DNA of 64,000 nt from Pyrenophora tritici-repentis (lineage: Eukaryota; Ascomycota; Dothideomycetes; Pleosporales; Pleosporaceae). Numbering within the stretch: the stretch's first letter is position 1; each line of letters begins with the position of its first letter. The notes below the pieces were generated by a model. It searched no databases. It saw only the letters and a list, made by a program, of their open reading frames with translations, and was not told the DNA's origin. Both the position numbers and the translations under genes were made by a program. This document shows, in pieces, positions 34,601 to 45,955 of this stretch. The stretch spans positions 1,426,001 to 1,490,000 of the forward strand of contig NC_089395.1 of the NCBI RefSeq assembly GCF_003171515.1. Direction: 5' to 3'.

Positions 34601-36216
34601 GTTGTTGCCAAAGTATTTGGAGCTGTCGCCACGTGGATCAAAGCGCGGTGGTTGGGAGGATGGCGCACCACCGCAGCCGTCACCATTTGAATGGTCGTCG
34701 TCATCGCCGGCAGAATCGTCGTTGTCGTCATCCTCCTCATCGCGCCAGTCAAGCATACACTTGCCCTGCTTGAAGTGGTTGGCGATGTGGTCGATTCGCT
34801 CTTGTCTGGACTCAAATCGATGGCGACAGAAGCCGCACTTGCGTGGAAACTCGGTTTCTGAGTAAACGGTGCTCGCCTCGTCGTAGTCCTCTGGGTTCAT
34901 TCCGGAGTGAATGTTCCGAAAATGCTGCACGAAATGGTACTTTCTGTAGCATGGCTTGACGTGCTCGACACCCTCGCTGGTGCACAGGCTGCATACCCAT
35001 GATTTGCACTGTACCGCAAACAATCAGCAAGTTGCGATACGAATAGGAGAAGCCAGACTCGAGAGTGATACGCTGGTGTTCTTGAGGAAAACTTAACCAA
35101 CGTAATAATATGATTGCTTCGCAATGGATGGGGTGAGAGTACATACCGGATAGCCTTCCTCCTCATTTCGCTTCCAGTCGTTCTTACGGCCATATCGCTT
35201 GCCGCATTTTCGGGTGCACTGGTAGATTTTTTGGGGGTCCCTTCTGAGCAGTTCCACATCATCGGTAGGCGTGCAGCGCTTCTTGTTGCCTCGCGAAGTA
35301 GTGACTGACTGCACAGTCGTCGTGGCTACATCGTCAAGACTAGGTGACATCTCAGGGCTAATATTGATCTGTGGAGGCGACACTTGGGTGAGTTCTGTCT
35401 GGTAAGTGGGGTCATGCCAGAATGTGTTGTCCAACGGCTGCTGTTGGATGAGAAATGTTTGTGACTTGTAAGCTGAGTCGCTCTGACTGCCGTCCATGCC
35501 CTGCTTCACCAGACGACCGAACCAGTTCCGAATGGCTTCTTCGGACTCTCCGGTAAGCTGGCTAAGAGAGTCAATATGCTTGTCGCTATATTCATTAGTT
35601 GCAACCTCTTGATACTTTGACTTTGACTTGCCTCGGAAGGACATTGTACTTGTTGAACCAAATTGAGCAAACATCTGCCGCCTCGTCTGTCAAGCCCTCT
35701 GATGATGTAGATGGTGGAGTCGGTTCCATTGACCAGGAGTCGATTGCTGTCGACGGTGTAGGGAATAGGGGAAAGTCGAAGCCTGCATGTCGCTTGGCCT
35801 GAGGGTACTCGTGTGTCTCCTCAAGTTGGAGTGGTCGCTTGCCGAGCGCATTGAACTCGCCAGGCATGCTGTTGAAAGATTGCATGGGTGTAGAGAGGAA
35901 GGAATTTGTCGCAGGCTGCATGTGTGGTGTGAGCTGTGTGTTCCATGCTGGGGTCACCGAGGTATCATCCAAGGACTGTTGCCTAGTTAGTATACGTGCA
36001 GTATATAACCCAGGACTACCTCACCAGACTATGTTGCATATCAAATGAGCTCTGAGTATCGAACATGGCGGGAGCGAAAGAAGACGCAGCGGTCGCGATC
36101 GCGGATGTGTCGATCGCTTCGTCGCCGTAAAAGAAGCCAGCAGTGTCATCCACTGACTTGAACGCCGGAAAATCCATGTTAGGGTCAAAGGCGAAACCTG
36201 CGCCCTGATGATCCAT
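31607..36216 (-). CDS. Multidomain protein: homeodomain-like segment, zinc fingers, Ser/Thr kinase and HET domain
   Basis: Four exons (36025-36216, 35632-35975, 35147-35585, 31607-35008) give 1458 residues. About 167-215 is homeodomain-like (WFNKYNVLPS...ESEEAIRNWFGRLV). About 305-405 is Cys/His-rich, with a C2H2 finger CGFCRHRFESRQERIDHIANHF. The kinase is at about 625-900: glycine loop LLGAGGFSTV, lysine in VVRKTLK, Glu in KKEVSVL, HMDIKPQN in place of HRD, DFG in CDFGVS, and VAPE. The HET domain starts at about 1013: YVALSHVWD, then YRYCWLDALCVLQDS, followed by WDTRAWVLQDRLLSRRFL. The tail repeats GNGIGNK-like words. HET domains trigger cell death in heterokaryon incompatibility, so kinase control of HET output is a reasonable inference. 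The single 1134-codon last exon shows that kinase and HET belong to one gene. Intron 35586-35631 must be GC-AG. Confidence 0.88.
35586..35631 (-). other. Predicted GC-AG intron in the kinase-HET gene
   Basis: The 46-nt intron starts AG|GCAAGT, the exact consensus of GC-AG introns, has aactaat as branch site and ends atatag. All GT donors nearby put the next exon out of frame, while this one joins NVLP to DKHIDSLSQL in phase. Confidence 0.7.
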
Positions 36217-37389
36217 GACCAGGTAGTTACTCTGTCGTATAGAATGTAGTAGTTTCCGTCAAGGGCGGCGTTATGGTCAACACGCAACAATACTTTGTGT
36301 CGTGGGCTTAGCAATCACGAGCACCAAAAGTGAGCGAGTATGATGGAGTATGAGTCTTCCCGAGCCTGAGGCCCTGTCTGGTATTTTAGATCAAAGGGCG
36401 CTGCGCCCACGAGATGATTGCGTTCGCAGGTCAGAGTCATCCATGCAGCCCTTTGGCGCTGAAGGGCTGATGGAGATCCAAGGTTCAGGCCACCGGTCAG
36501 GCCAATAGTGGGGAATCGCTATAACTTTACCACGCCGCCAAGGCGGTGTTTCGGGCTTCTCTAGGAGCGACGGCGGTCTATAAAGGTGGCTTCCAACTGT
36601 TAATTGTTAGACTAGCATAATACTTTTTGTGAAACAAATGTTTCTAGTCTTACACTTTCGCCACAGTCGTGTGCTTGAAGATAGTAGTTGGAATTCCCTC
36701 TCGAAGCGGATGGGATGAGAATGAAGGTCCCGCACCCGCGAGAGCGCTAAATTACTATACCGCCCTTCCACTTCGCAAGGGCGCAGCGGCGACTAACAAG
36801 GCTAGCGCCAATAAAAAGTGGGACGTGTGGCTGAGTTTGCGCACGCAGCCACAAGGCGCACCACGAGGCCCACCTCCCGCTTTCTACCCCAGCTTGACGA
36901 TAAATGGTCCTTGGTAAGACGTTGAAATTTGGGATTGCGTAGGCACATACGTTTACGATAGTTATTATTCCCCTCAACTTATTCGCTGTCGGCTTTGACA
37001 CCGTTATAGTATCTACTCCGGTCCCCGAGGTTCTCTCCGACGAACATACCTAGGTAGTTGGGAGAACGTCCGAACAAGTGGCGTGGTGAGCTTAACGATC
37101 AGATTCATCTCGGCACGAGCGTAGTATAGGTGAATTCAATACCGCTGGTATCTGGAAAGAGTATGATATCTCAAAGTACCTAGGTACCTAGGCAGCTCCG
37201 TAGTACGAGTTTCGTCCGACAAAGGACGAAAAAAATGAAATCCCCCTGACGACCCACGCTACGACGCATCACCCGAAGATGAAGTAGGTATACAATTAAA
37301 GGATAATAAAAAGCCCTACAAGCACGCCCACTAGACTGCTGGCTTCAAAGCGAAGCATTGTCCATGACTAACCCTGACACAATCTCTCC
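36217..37389. other. Intergenic, promoter side of the kinase-HET gene
   Basis: 1.2 kb between two minus-strand genes. It contains tataaagg near 36580 and several ctaggtacctagg-type words at 37045-37190. No open frame resembles a protein. Confidence 0.45.
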
Positions 37390-39409
37390 TCACGAGCTGG
37401 TGGAGGTAAACGTTTCTCTCCTCGTCACCCGAGCGAGTCCAATATCTGCTTCTGTATCCACTCTAGCAGGTGGACTGAACTGAGCCTGTTCCTGTACTGT
37501 ACTAGATGGAAAATGTCTGCCGAGCCTCCCAGGTTGCTGAGGAGGTTGCTGAATCGATGCCAGTGATATGGCAGAAGAAGCTGGTTGTCCGGAAGATGGC
37601 GAAACAGTTCCACTGTCCACCAGCGGAGATACCAATGAGTCTTTTCGCAGCCGCTCGCTCCTTGTCTTTATAAAATTCATGAAGAGAGATACGATATTGA
37701 CGTTTTTGTACATTACGTAATAAAAGTTGCTATAGATAATGTAGACGAGGAACGTTTTTCCGGCCGTTCTTCTCATCTCCGGGATGTTCACGCCAATACC
37801 TATGAAGACGAGCAGACAGCTCTCAGTTAGGCAGTATATGGATGTGTGTTTGGCTATTCGTTTTGCTATGCGTGGTTTGACATGGTCAATGGGCGTGGTG
37901 ATGAATTTTGGTGCATCTGACTCCAAATTGGACTCTAATGGATTGACTACTTGTTCGATTCCAGGGTGTGATATTTCGTGGGCTGGTTGAGTATGAGTAG
38001 AGGACGAGTTGTCCTCGATTACTATTTGTTCCGGTTGGGGTCCGTCAGATGTATGCGTGTCGTCGCTACTGGTCTCTTCATTGTTATTATCCTGACCATT
38101 AATCTCGCGGATGGATGCTGTGTTGTTCCTGGGCTCATGGTCGTGTCGCGAGAGTTGCTCTACAAGGTAATGGCATTAGCGTGTGTGCTGTGACACGTAA
38201 ACATCATGTTTGCTTACCATCCGACATCTCGACAGCCGCCAACAATGTCAAACCCAGCAGTCCTACGGTGACAATCTGTCCAAATCCAAGGATCTGAAAA
38301 CTTTTTGTTGGCTTTAGTCCACCAAACCATACAGCCTTGATGATACGGCTAATCCCGTAAGCGATCGCCATCAACATTCTGGGTATTTGATGTAAGAATG
38401 CATCATAATAATCCCTCAGAGACAGAAACTCCAAGGTAAGCCACACTTTGACCCGTAGCTTCCATGATTCACGCCCATCGTACCGATCTTCTTCTAAAGC
38501 GGTAGCTTGTTCATAAACCTCGTTTTCTGAGAAGCCTTTTGGGTAGAAGTAATGGATAAACCAGGTGGATCCAGCCTTGAACAGGTTGTCTTTCGCGGAA
38601 ATGAGGTATAGATGTATAACAGCTTCAGATTGGTGCCAGAACAGGGCCCAAAGGAGCGTGAATGATTTAAACCATCCGAATTTGACCGTCTTGCCTATAT
38701 GCGGCGCTTCGAAGATGCATTGTAGGTTATTTCCAACATTGAGTCTCTTTTGAAGTTCGACTGAACTGTTTTCTTTTGTACTAGTATTTACAACGAAAGC
38801 AAAGCCGAAGAGGACCAGGAAACCAATAGTGAGGACGACTCGGCAATTTCTCACAAGTTTGTGGTCAAAGAGATACCTTCGCAGTACTTTGAGTGAGACT
38901 GCATGCGTAATGACAGCTAAATAAGCAAGGGAAACGACAATGTTAAACTCATAGATGGATATATGACAGCGACTGGCAAGTCCCGCAATCAAGACTGCAA
39001 TACCAGTCATAAGCTGTTGATCACCCAAGACGACGGCAAGGCCGGTGACGATCCTTGTTCTTCTCTTCTGCTTCGCGGTTGACTCGAACAAAAGGTCGGA
39101 TTCGTCGAAAGGTCCAAGACGCCTTTTAAGGAGTCGTAGTACGTAGTGGTCAGTAGGTGTCAAAATGTCAAGGGGCAGGCTTTCCTGGAAGTAAGCCCAG
39201 ATGACGACAGCGAAGAATCCGATAGCTGAGAAAAGAAAGGAGACAAGGACCTGTGTATCAACTTAGTAGAGAGACTGTAAGTTTCTATATAATTTACTTA
39301 CGCCGATGCCAGCGATGTCTGGATTGATGTCAATTTCGGTATCGCAACCCTCCATCGGTTCGCTGGAGTAGCACTTTTCACAGTTGAGAGAACTTCCACA
39401 GCTACCCAT
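37390..39409 (-). CDS. Uncharacterised multi-pass membrane protein
   Basis: Three exons (39302-39409, 38218-39250, 37390-38159; introns 51 and 58 nt) give 636 residues. The short Cys-rich start MGSCGSSLNCEKC leads into DINPDIAGIGVLVSFLFSAIGFFAVVIWA, a membrane helix preceded by the D-x-AGIGV motif often seen in orphan ascomycete membrane proteins. At least six further hydrophobic helices follow (GIAVLIAGLAS, FNIVVSLAYLAVI, VVLTIGFLVLFGFAFVV, FKSFTLLWALFW, IVTVGLLGLTLLAAV). A polar acidic loop (about residues 385-465) separates these from two last helices (CLLVFIGIGVNI, FLVYIIYSNFYYVMY), and the C-terminal 120 residues are Ser/Gln/Pro-rich. No transporter or enzyme signature is recognised, so no function is given. 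Confidence 0.78.
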
Positions 39410-40276
39410 ATTGTTTTTGGTGTTATGTTGTTTCTGAATAGGCACTTTGATGAGCTTCTCTGTGCTTTTCAAACTCGAATAGATGGACGAAAAGATGAAG
39501 CGACAGCGTTTTGGCCCCCGGCAAAAGTAGATCAGCCAGTCTGAAAAAAGACAAGAACTCAGCAAAAGGGAGGTCACAGGAGGCGTCGGTAAACGCTCAA
39601 AGATGTTGCACGAGTAAGGCCGTCAGAACTCTTGTAAGCAGAAGATATTCGAACCATTTGTACCGGCAGTGGTTCAGCTATGTGTTGCGCACGACTTCTC
39701 AGCCTTCTCAAGCGAACACACCCGAAGGCTGAACCGCATACATATCGAAGCCACCAAAAGGCACCTGTGTGATCGGGTGTGTTCGCAACCTATCATTACT
39801 TTCCCGCTTGATAATGCGTATCCTTGTTGGATTGATAAAAAGGCTTGTCGAGCTGAGATAAGTGAGCTGAGGAAATAATCGGCTTACATAATCGGCTTAC
39901 ATAATGGTGAGGTGGTGAAGAAGGCGCACCCGCAAAGTGCGACAGCACCGGGATACCTACGATCACGTGTCCATGACGTCATGACAGACTTTTGAATGTT
40001 GGTGGAGGCTGTGCCACCACAAGAGGTTGCAGAAAGAAATGGTTCGTCTGTAGCCGGCAGAAGTAAAGATGACGTGCTGTCAGATCATTATTTGTATATC
40101 GTCTTGTATGATGATCTTGCATGGAGATATCCGGTACCAAATAAAAAACTCTGGAATGGCCCATGAAATGACACCAAAAACATCAAAAGCAAGACCGAAT
40201 CTTATTATTTCATTCATTCATTCAAGTCAAAGCAATCGCTAAACAATATAGCAAAAAAGCTTGCCAACCCATCCAC
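39410..40276. other. Intergenic, nothing recognised
   Basis: Promoter of the membrane-protein gene and 3' flank of the oxidoreductase. A duplicated 14-mer (ataatcggcttaca) occurs at 39876-39903. Short frames only. Confidence 0.45.
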
Positions 40277-41341
40277 CTACTCCTTACTCAAATCCGCAAT
40301 CTGCAACACAGCCTTACCAAAGTTCTTCCCCTCCAGCATACCCAAAAAGCCATCAATCGCATTATCAATACCCTCCGTCACGCTAATCTTGGCCTTGAAA
40401 GTACCGTCCGCCAACCACTTCTGCAGCTTCTCCTGGTGCTCCTTTGCGTGCTTGGGACCCATGTTCTCGTCTGCGACAATGAAGCCGCGAATAGTGAGGC
40501 GCTTGGCAACCACGTTCATGAGGTTGCGAATGGGGTATTGTTCTGCGGGCTTAGTGTTGTACTGCGAGATCATACCGCAAGCGATGATGCGGCCGAAGTT
40601 GTTCATGGCGTTGATGGCGGCTTCGAGTTGTTCGCCGCCCACATTTTCGTAGTAGATGTCGATGCCGTTGGGGGCGAGGCGGGCGAGGGCATCTGCGGGT
40701 TTTTCCGTCTTGTAGTTGAAACCCGCGTCGAAGTTGAGTTCGCTCTTGATGAAGTCGAGCTTCTTGTCGTCGCCGACGCTGCCGATGACGGTGAGGCCCT
40801 CGTGCTTTGCGAGTTGGCCGACGAGCTGGCCGACGGCTCCCGAGGCGGCCGAGATGAAGATTGTCTCGCCCTTCTTGGGTTGGCCGATCTCGTAGAATGA
40901 GGACCAGGCGGTGAGGCCGGGCATGCCTAGGGGGCCGAGAAAGTACTTGGGGTCGAGGTTGTAGGGGTTCTCAAGTTTCCGGCATCCGGCTACAAGGTCC
41001 TTGTTGAGGATAGAGTACTCCTCGATCGGAGTGACGCCGGTTGTGATGAGCGTCTCGCCTTCCTTAAACTTGTCGCTGTTGGACTTTACAACCTTGAAGA
41101 TGGATCGGTTGGTGATGGGCTTGCCCAGCTCAAAGGGAGGAGAGTACGACTTTGATTCTGGGGCACGCATGCGTCCACGCTGGTAAGGGTCGAAGGACGC
41201 ATAAAAGTTCTTTACTAGCAGACTGCCCTCTGGTAGGCTCTGGTCGAGGTCGATAGGTCGGTCCTCAATGGTGAGGTCCTGTCCCGGCTTTGGCCATCCC
41301 TCGGGAATCTGCTTGAAGATGAGGCCCTTGTTCTGAACCAT
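40277..41341 (-). CDS. NADP-dependent MDR oxidoreductase (alkenal/leukotriene-B4-reductase type)
   Basis: An intronless gene of 354 residues. It belongs to the zinc-independent medium-chain dehydrogenase/reductases related to prostaglandin/alkenal reductases and bacterial CurA/YncB. The N-terminal part has the family element DPYQRGRMRAPESKSYSPPFELGKPI. The coenzyme domain begins GETIFISAASGAVGQLVGQLAK, and GIDIYYENVGGEQLEAAI and RIIACGMISQYN are also diagnostic. No zinc-binding cysteines are present. It probably reduces the alpha,beta double bond of an unsaturated carbonyl with NADPH. The physiological substrate is unknown. Confidence 0.93.
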   Translation of the reverse strand: MVQNKGLIFKQIPEGWPKPGQDLTIEDRPIDLDQSLPEGSLLVKNFYASFDPYQRGRMRAPESKSYSPPFELGKPITNRSIFKVVKSNSDKFKEGETLITTGVTPIEEYSILNKDLVAGCRKLENPYNLDPKYFLGPLGMPGLTAWSSFYEIGQPKKGETIFISAASGAVGQLVGQLAKHEGLTVIGSVGDDKKLDFIKSELNFDAGFNYKTEKPADALARLAPNGIDIYYENVGGEQLEAAINAMNNFGRIIACGMISQYNTKPAEQYPIRNLMNVVAKRLTIRGFIVADENMGPKHAKEHQEKLQKWLADGTFKAKISVTEGIDNAIDGFLGMLEGKNFGKAVLQIADLSKE

Positions 41342-42153
41342 TGTGAATTATGTGCTTGGTGTGTTTGGGTATAAAAATGAAGCAATTGGGTATCAAAAGA
41401 CAATGTTGAAAGGGTAGTGGAATTGGGTTGATGAAGGTTGAAAAAAGGCAGCAACGAGCACCTAGATATACTCCAGCATGTAGCAACTAGTTAAAATTGT
41501 GATTTCACCGCCGAGAGAAAGACCCTGATTGCATCATCCAGAAGGGGCGAAGGAGGCGTCAGGCAAAGGCTAGTCGTAACACTGCATGTCGGGCAATGAC
41601 GGGCAAAGTGTGCAATCCGTCCGGTTCTGGAAGGGAGTGGAAGCCATGCTTCGGTCGGATATCTCAACACGGAGCACAAATCTTGTAGCAAATGCAGAAC
41701 CTTCGCGACAACGTTGAACAACACGAAGCCATGACGAGGTTTGCGCCGGGAGTGGGCCGTATCGGGCAAGGCGGCCGCCAAGCTGAAACTATGCCGAGGT
41801 AAGTGGGGTTGATTGGTAATGGAGGGGAGTTTACATTTCTCAGCGGTAACCAGCTATGGTAGGTAGAGTGCTGAATGGAAAGCTTGATGTGATGGTGAGA
41901 TTAGTTATTCTAGTCGACATGGCATTTCCAATCTGTTTCAGGCTTCGGCGCCTGCTTACCATTCGGCCCTAAACACTACGGACGCACCGCAAGCACCCTC
42001 GGCCGATTGTTCAACTCCCCATGTAATGCTGTTGATGTGTTTGTATATTGTTAATCCTACTAAGCCTGTCTAATACGCCAGCTGAACGCTTCATATACCA
42101 TGAAAAAAATCTTCTACCTGCTTAGTGAGCTTGGGAAGCTCAGTACCGAACAA
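41342..42153. other. Intergenic, nothing recognised
   Basis: Promoter of the oxidoreductase gene and 3' flank of the Maf-like gene. A 96-codon frame at 41491-41781 has no family resemblance. Confidence 0.45.
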
Positions 42154-43082
42154 TTATTCATCGCCCTCTGTGCTATCCACAAAGAAGTCGTCCCCTTGTT
42201 CTTCCTCGGGCACCATGACCTTCTCAATGAGCTTCAAAGTAGCCCGTAGCGGTAGCCCAACAACATTATCATACGATCCTTCTATACGCTCGATGAGTAT
42301 GGACCCGCCAGACTGAATGCCGTAGCCGCCTGCTTTGTCATTGCCGTCGCGTGTTTTGACGTATGCGAGGATAAGTTCGTCGGTAACTAGGTTATGTTAG
42401 TCCTCATTCAAGGCCATTGCGGGAGGAATGTTTACCAGTAGGATCAAATCGGACCGTCGTCTCCTCAACATGGGTTTCCATCGCATAGCCAGGCTCGACA
42501 GCCGATTCCAACGGTCGCATCACCGCAACAGCCGTCATGACCTTGTGCTCGCCCTGATCTCTCAGCATCTTCAACATGGACAGATGGTCCGCCTCGCTCC
42601 GTGGCTTCTCCAGTATCCGTCCATCGTGTGATACTATTATTGTATCTGCAGCGATCAAGATTCCCGGTTCACCCCTCTCTGCATTGTTGATCTCCGTTCT
42701 GTAGACATCGTGCGCTTTGGCGGATGCGGTTTGGAGCACGTAGTTCAGGGCGCCGAGAGAGTGGTCTAAGTTCTCTGCGAACTTGGAGGGGACTACATCG
42801 ATCTTTGTCAACCCGACCTATCTGGAATTAGCTGCGCCTTCTCTGAAGCACCAGGGGTAGTAGTACCTGTGCTAGAAGTTGTCTCCGCCTTGGTGATGCG
42901 CTCGCAAGCACAACTCTGGATCCTCTCAACTCATTCAATGCGGGCAAGTTCAGCGGAGGAGGAGGACCTGGTGGTGGTCTCCTGGCTTGTGATGCTGATC
43001 TGTTGTGTGCTAGTGGTGACTTTCGTGCATCTTCATACGACGGTGGAGGTTCCGACGGGAGTAGCGGCTCCTTGACGTCCAT
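42154..43082 (-). CDS. Maf/YhdE-like nucleotide pyrophosphatase
   Basis: Maf proteins hydrolyse non-canonical or modified nucleoside triphosphates (for example dTTP, UTP, m5UTP) and are thought to sanitise nucleotide pools. Three exons (42867-43082, 42436-42817, 42154-42386; introns 49 and 49 nt) give 276 residues. The N-terminal 50 residues are a proline-rich extension. The fold begins with [19 protein letters not shown] (the nucleotide-binding LASxSPRR motif at about 59-66). The catalytic Asp lies in [10 protein letters not shown] and is followed by GRILEKP. The C-terminal [28 protein letters not shown] is also a family signature. Confidence 0.92.
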
Positions 43083-43957
43083 GGCGACTCCTTGACGATG
43101 GATAACGATTACGGCGTGATTCCAAGCTTATTTTTCAGGGCGATGGATTCGAGAGCAAAGATGCGCGTCCTTCAGGGGCGTTGTGGTGTGTTGTGGTGCA
43201 ATTGGAAGTGTTTATTTGGAATAAGAGGTCTTTGAGTTCGTCGACAGGCACGGCCCGGACGACGCCACTGATGATCGGCGCGGTCGGCTTCCTCGATTGG
43301 TCTCACTAGGAGACTACATCAACACAAAACAAAAAACAAGACTTCAAACCAGCAGATGCAATACGTCAAAAAGTCTTCGACTCAACATGCACCGACTTTT
43401 TGATTGATTGTATACCTTCAGAACAAAACGTGATACTCATGAGCACACCACTAATACTACTGAGTCTATTCTAGCTCGGACTGATCTCATACTGAGCATG
43501 CAGGCTATTCCAACTCGCCAATTATTAATACCGTTGCTTCTAGTTCAACCCGAATTAGGCCAGGTTTTCGTTGAGAGAACTGTGTCGAGGGTGCTTTGGT
43601 CAGTCTCAGTGATAGCGACCGCCCATACTTTTTAGACAACTGGAGTATTCTACAAACAAAAAGAGGCTTCAACGGAGAAGTTCCAACGTTTTCCCCAATC
43701 CTATAAGCAAGAGCATCATTTCGACGGCGTTTCACTCGAAGATGAGGTACACCGTGAATAACTTCTAGCTCACCGCGTGTATTACAGTCCTACCTCATCT
43801 TAGCAACCAGCATGCGGAATAACTATGTTATTGAATCAAAGTTTGTAGGTACAACTCGTCTAAGCGATAGATATTCCCATTCAGTCTACTATGATAGTTT
43901 CATGATGCCTAGTAGAAAAGCATACATTGGAAGAAGCAAGCACCAGGGACTGACAGC
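43083..43957. other. Intergenic, nothing recognised
   Basis: Promoter side of the Maf-like gene. Short frames only, with AT-rich stretches at 43310-43450. Confidence 0.45.
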
Positions 43958-44411
43958 TCATGAGCACACCAACTCGTCAACAGACATGACCCGCTGCACG
44001 AAGTCCCTCGCATCCATTCCCAAAGCGACCCTACCATTCTGTTAGCACAATTCATCTTGCGCTGCTTGGAAATACTCTTACAGTAACATTAATCACGTAG
44101 AATGTGACGAAGAACAGCGAATACCATCCGAAAGACCGAATCCAATATCGTGGCCGCGGCTTAGGGTAGTACCTATCCCCCAGCCAGTCAAGCAGGGGTA
44201 TAGTGACGAAAGAGTTCATCAAAGCAGCAAAGAACATGACACCTTCCATGAACGCTTTTTCGTCTCGGGCATTCACGGTAAAGAAGCTTAGGGAAGGCGG
44301 GATGTGCAGGGTGTCGATTTCAAATCGTGAGACGGTGACTGCGAGGGCGTGCATTGCTGAGAAGAAATAAGACACGTTGGCCTCATCGGGAGAGGCGGCG
44401 GGTGGGTGCAT
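43958..44411 (-). CDS. Small membrane protein of unknown function
   Basis: Two exons (44082-44411, 43958-44038; intron 43 nt) give 136 residues. Hydrophobic segments are seen at about 13-28 (VSYFFSAMHALAVTV), 55-75 (EGVMFFAALMNSFVTIPLLDWL) and 92-110 (SFGWYSLFFVTFYVINV). The loop GDRYYPKPRPRYWIR is strongly basic. The C-terminal exon is polar (DARDFVQRVMSVDELVCS). No family is recognised. The splice model is supported by a GTAAGA donor and phase, but the gene is small and lacks homology evidence. Confidence 0.55.
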
Positions 44412-44853
44412 GGTGAATTGGGGTTTGGATGTTGCGGATAGGATGTTGAAGTGAAACGGTGGTGATTTTGCTCATGGGTTTTGTACGGAGGGCGGGATTG
44501 TGAACCATGGTTGGGCGGGTCAGTCGACCAAATCTTCTACATATTGCCGAGTAAGTCTTCCCGGTAATTGTAGTAATTAAAGGCTACGATAAATCACATC
44601 ACAGACCGCTTTGGACTGTCTCCCGCTACACAGGAAACGTGGGCCAAGTGTGACATCTCAGATCTCAGATAATGCAGCCGACGCCGATCGCTTTGGTAAC
44701 TCCCCTCAATCCACAAAAGGTAACCAATCAATCCATCATTCTGCGCAGAATCGTATTCAGCATGGCGTCCCGATCCAGTTGAGGTCTTTGACGTGCAAAG
44801 TCTTCCCGCCTTCCCACAGCTCTCACCTTCTCATTACACGTGATCCCCGTAAC
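44412..44853. other. Intergenic, nothing recognised
   Basis: A gap of 442 bp between minus-strand genes. A 155-codon plus-strand frame that overlaps it has no family resemblance. Confidence 0.4.
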
Positions 44854-45955
44854 TCAATACCTGACCTGGGCCTGAGGAAGTGTAGGCGTGAACGGCGCAT
44901 TATAATACGGATACATGTTCCGTTCTGTCATTCTCGCCCCCCATTTATACATATCCTCCTCGGTCCTATCCAGAATCCCATGGAAGAAAACAAAACGACA
45001 CTCTCCAGCCACGACCTCCCAACCCAGATATGCCTTGGCAATCTTCAATCCCATATACGGGCCACGAACAAACCCTAGCTCAGTATGCGTACCCAATTCG
45101 TAAACTTGTCCCGCCTCTCTACCATCCAGGTCGACGACGGTACGAAACTCATGGTCAATCCCCGTTATGGCAAACTCCAGGCCAACTGGGCTTCCGTCAT
45201 GGCCCCAGCGATATCCTAGTCGCAGAGTACCAGCGCTCCACGTAGCCGCAAATTGCTCTGTCCAGAGGTGTGAATAGTTGTGCTTGTGGAATACCATCCA
45301 GTCTGGTGAGTACAGGGTGTACTCGCCGCGAACTATGTTTTGCGGCACGTCGATGACTGGGCCGTCTGTGATCTGTGGTTGCATTGTTTGGGCGAGATTA
45401 TTTAGGGCGTACATGAACTCGTCGAAGTACTTTGTTGCTTTTGCGTGGGCCCGGTGGAAGGCGTGCATGGGAGTGCGTACTGGTTGGGTGACGACTATTT
45501 TCTCGCCTTCGCTCTCGGTCGTGGAGTCGGCTTCCTTGATTTGCTCCTCTTCTTCGATGCGGTATCGGCGCTGTTATCCTGATACTCTTCTTCTTCAGCG
45601 GAGCTCATCTCCTCCTCTTTAATCTGCACAGGCGTGATGGCACGCGACTTCTGATGATACCGAGTACGAAGCGGAGTGCCAATATCACGAGGGGCCTCGG
45701 TGTCAGTTCCTTAAACCTCGTCGTCTTCATCTGCCTCGCTCAATTCCTCCTCTTTGATCTTCACGGGCGTGAAGGCGCGCGCTTTCTGGTAATGCTGAAC
45801 ATGGCGTACAGTGTCAATGTCATGACTGGTCGCGGGAGCAGGAATCACCTGCTTTGGAATGGTGGGGAAGTAGGTCCTCAGGTCGCCATACTTCTGCGTT
45901 GCTGTTGCTGTTGCTGTTGCTGCAAGCGATTAAATACCTCATTCTTCCTAGCCAT
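44854..45955 (-). CDS. Orphan protein, C-terminal part clear, 5' exons uncertain
   Basis: The region 44854-45468 is one clean frame of 204 codons (HAFHRAHAKATKYFDEFMYAL to LPQAQVRY) with Trp/Tyr-rich, beta-strand-like sequence, e.g. VRGEYTLYSPDWMVF and AYLGWEVVAGECRFVFF. The frame stays open upstream to about 45560 (KEADSTTESEGEKIVV). Further upstream, acidic KIKEEE-type modules occur in other frames. A tentative model starts at ATG 45955 (MARKNE), skips a CAG/CAA repeat in an intron, codes through HVQHYQKARAFTPVKIKEEEL and joins the last exon in phase, but it needs weak donors. It resembles the gene at 46307 in the G[DE]xxLYSxD motif and in overall layout. Function unknown. Confidence 0.5.
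45898..45923. repeat. CTG/TTG hexanucleotide microsatellite
   Basis: Four copies of gttgct. On the minus strand these read CAGCAA, which would be polyglutamine if translated in the ATG 45955 frame. That frame stops 9 codons later. Confidence 0.8.

Noticed and set aside
40389..40900. Plus-strand frames opposite the MDR oxidoreductase
   Set aside because: Antisense shadows of an intact conserved gene.
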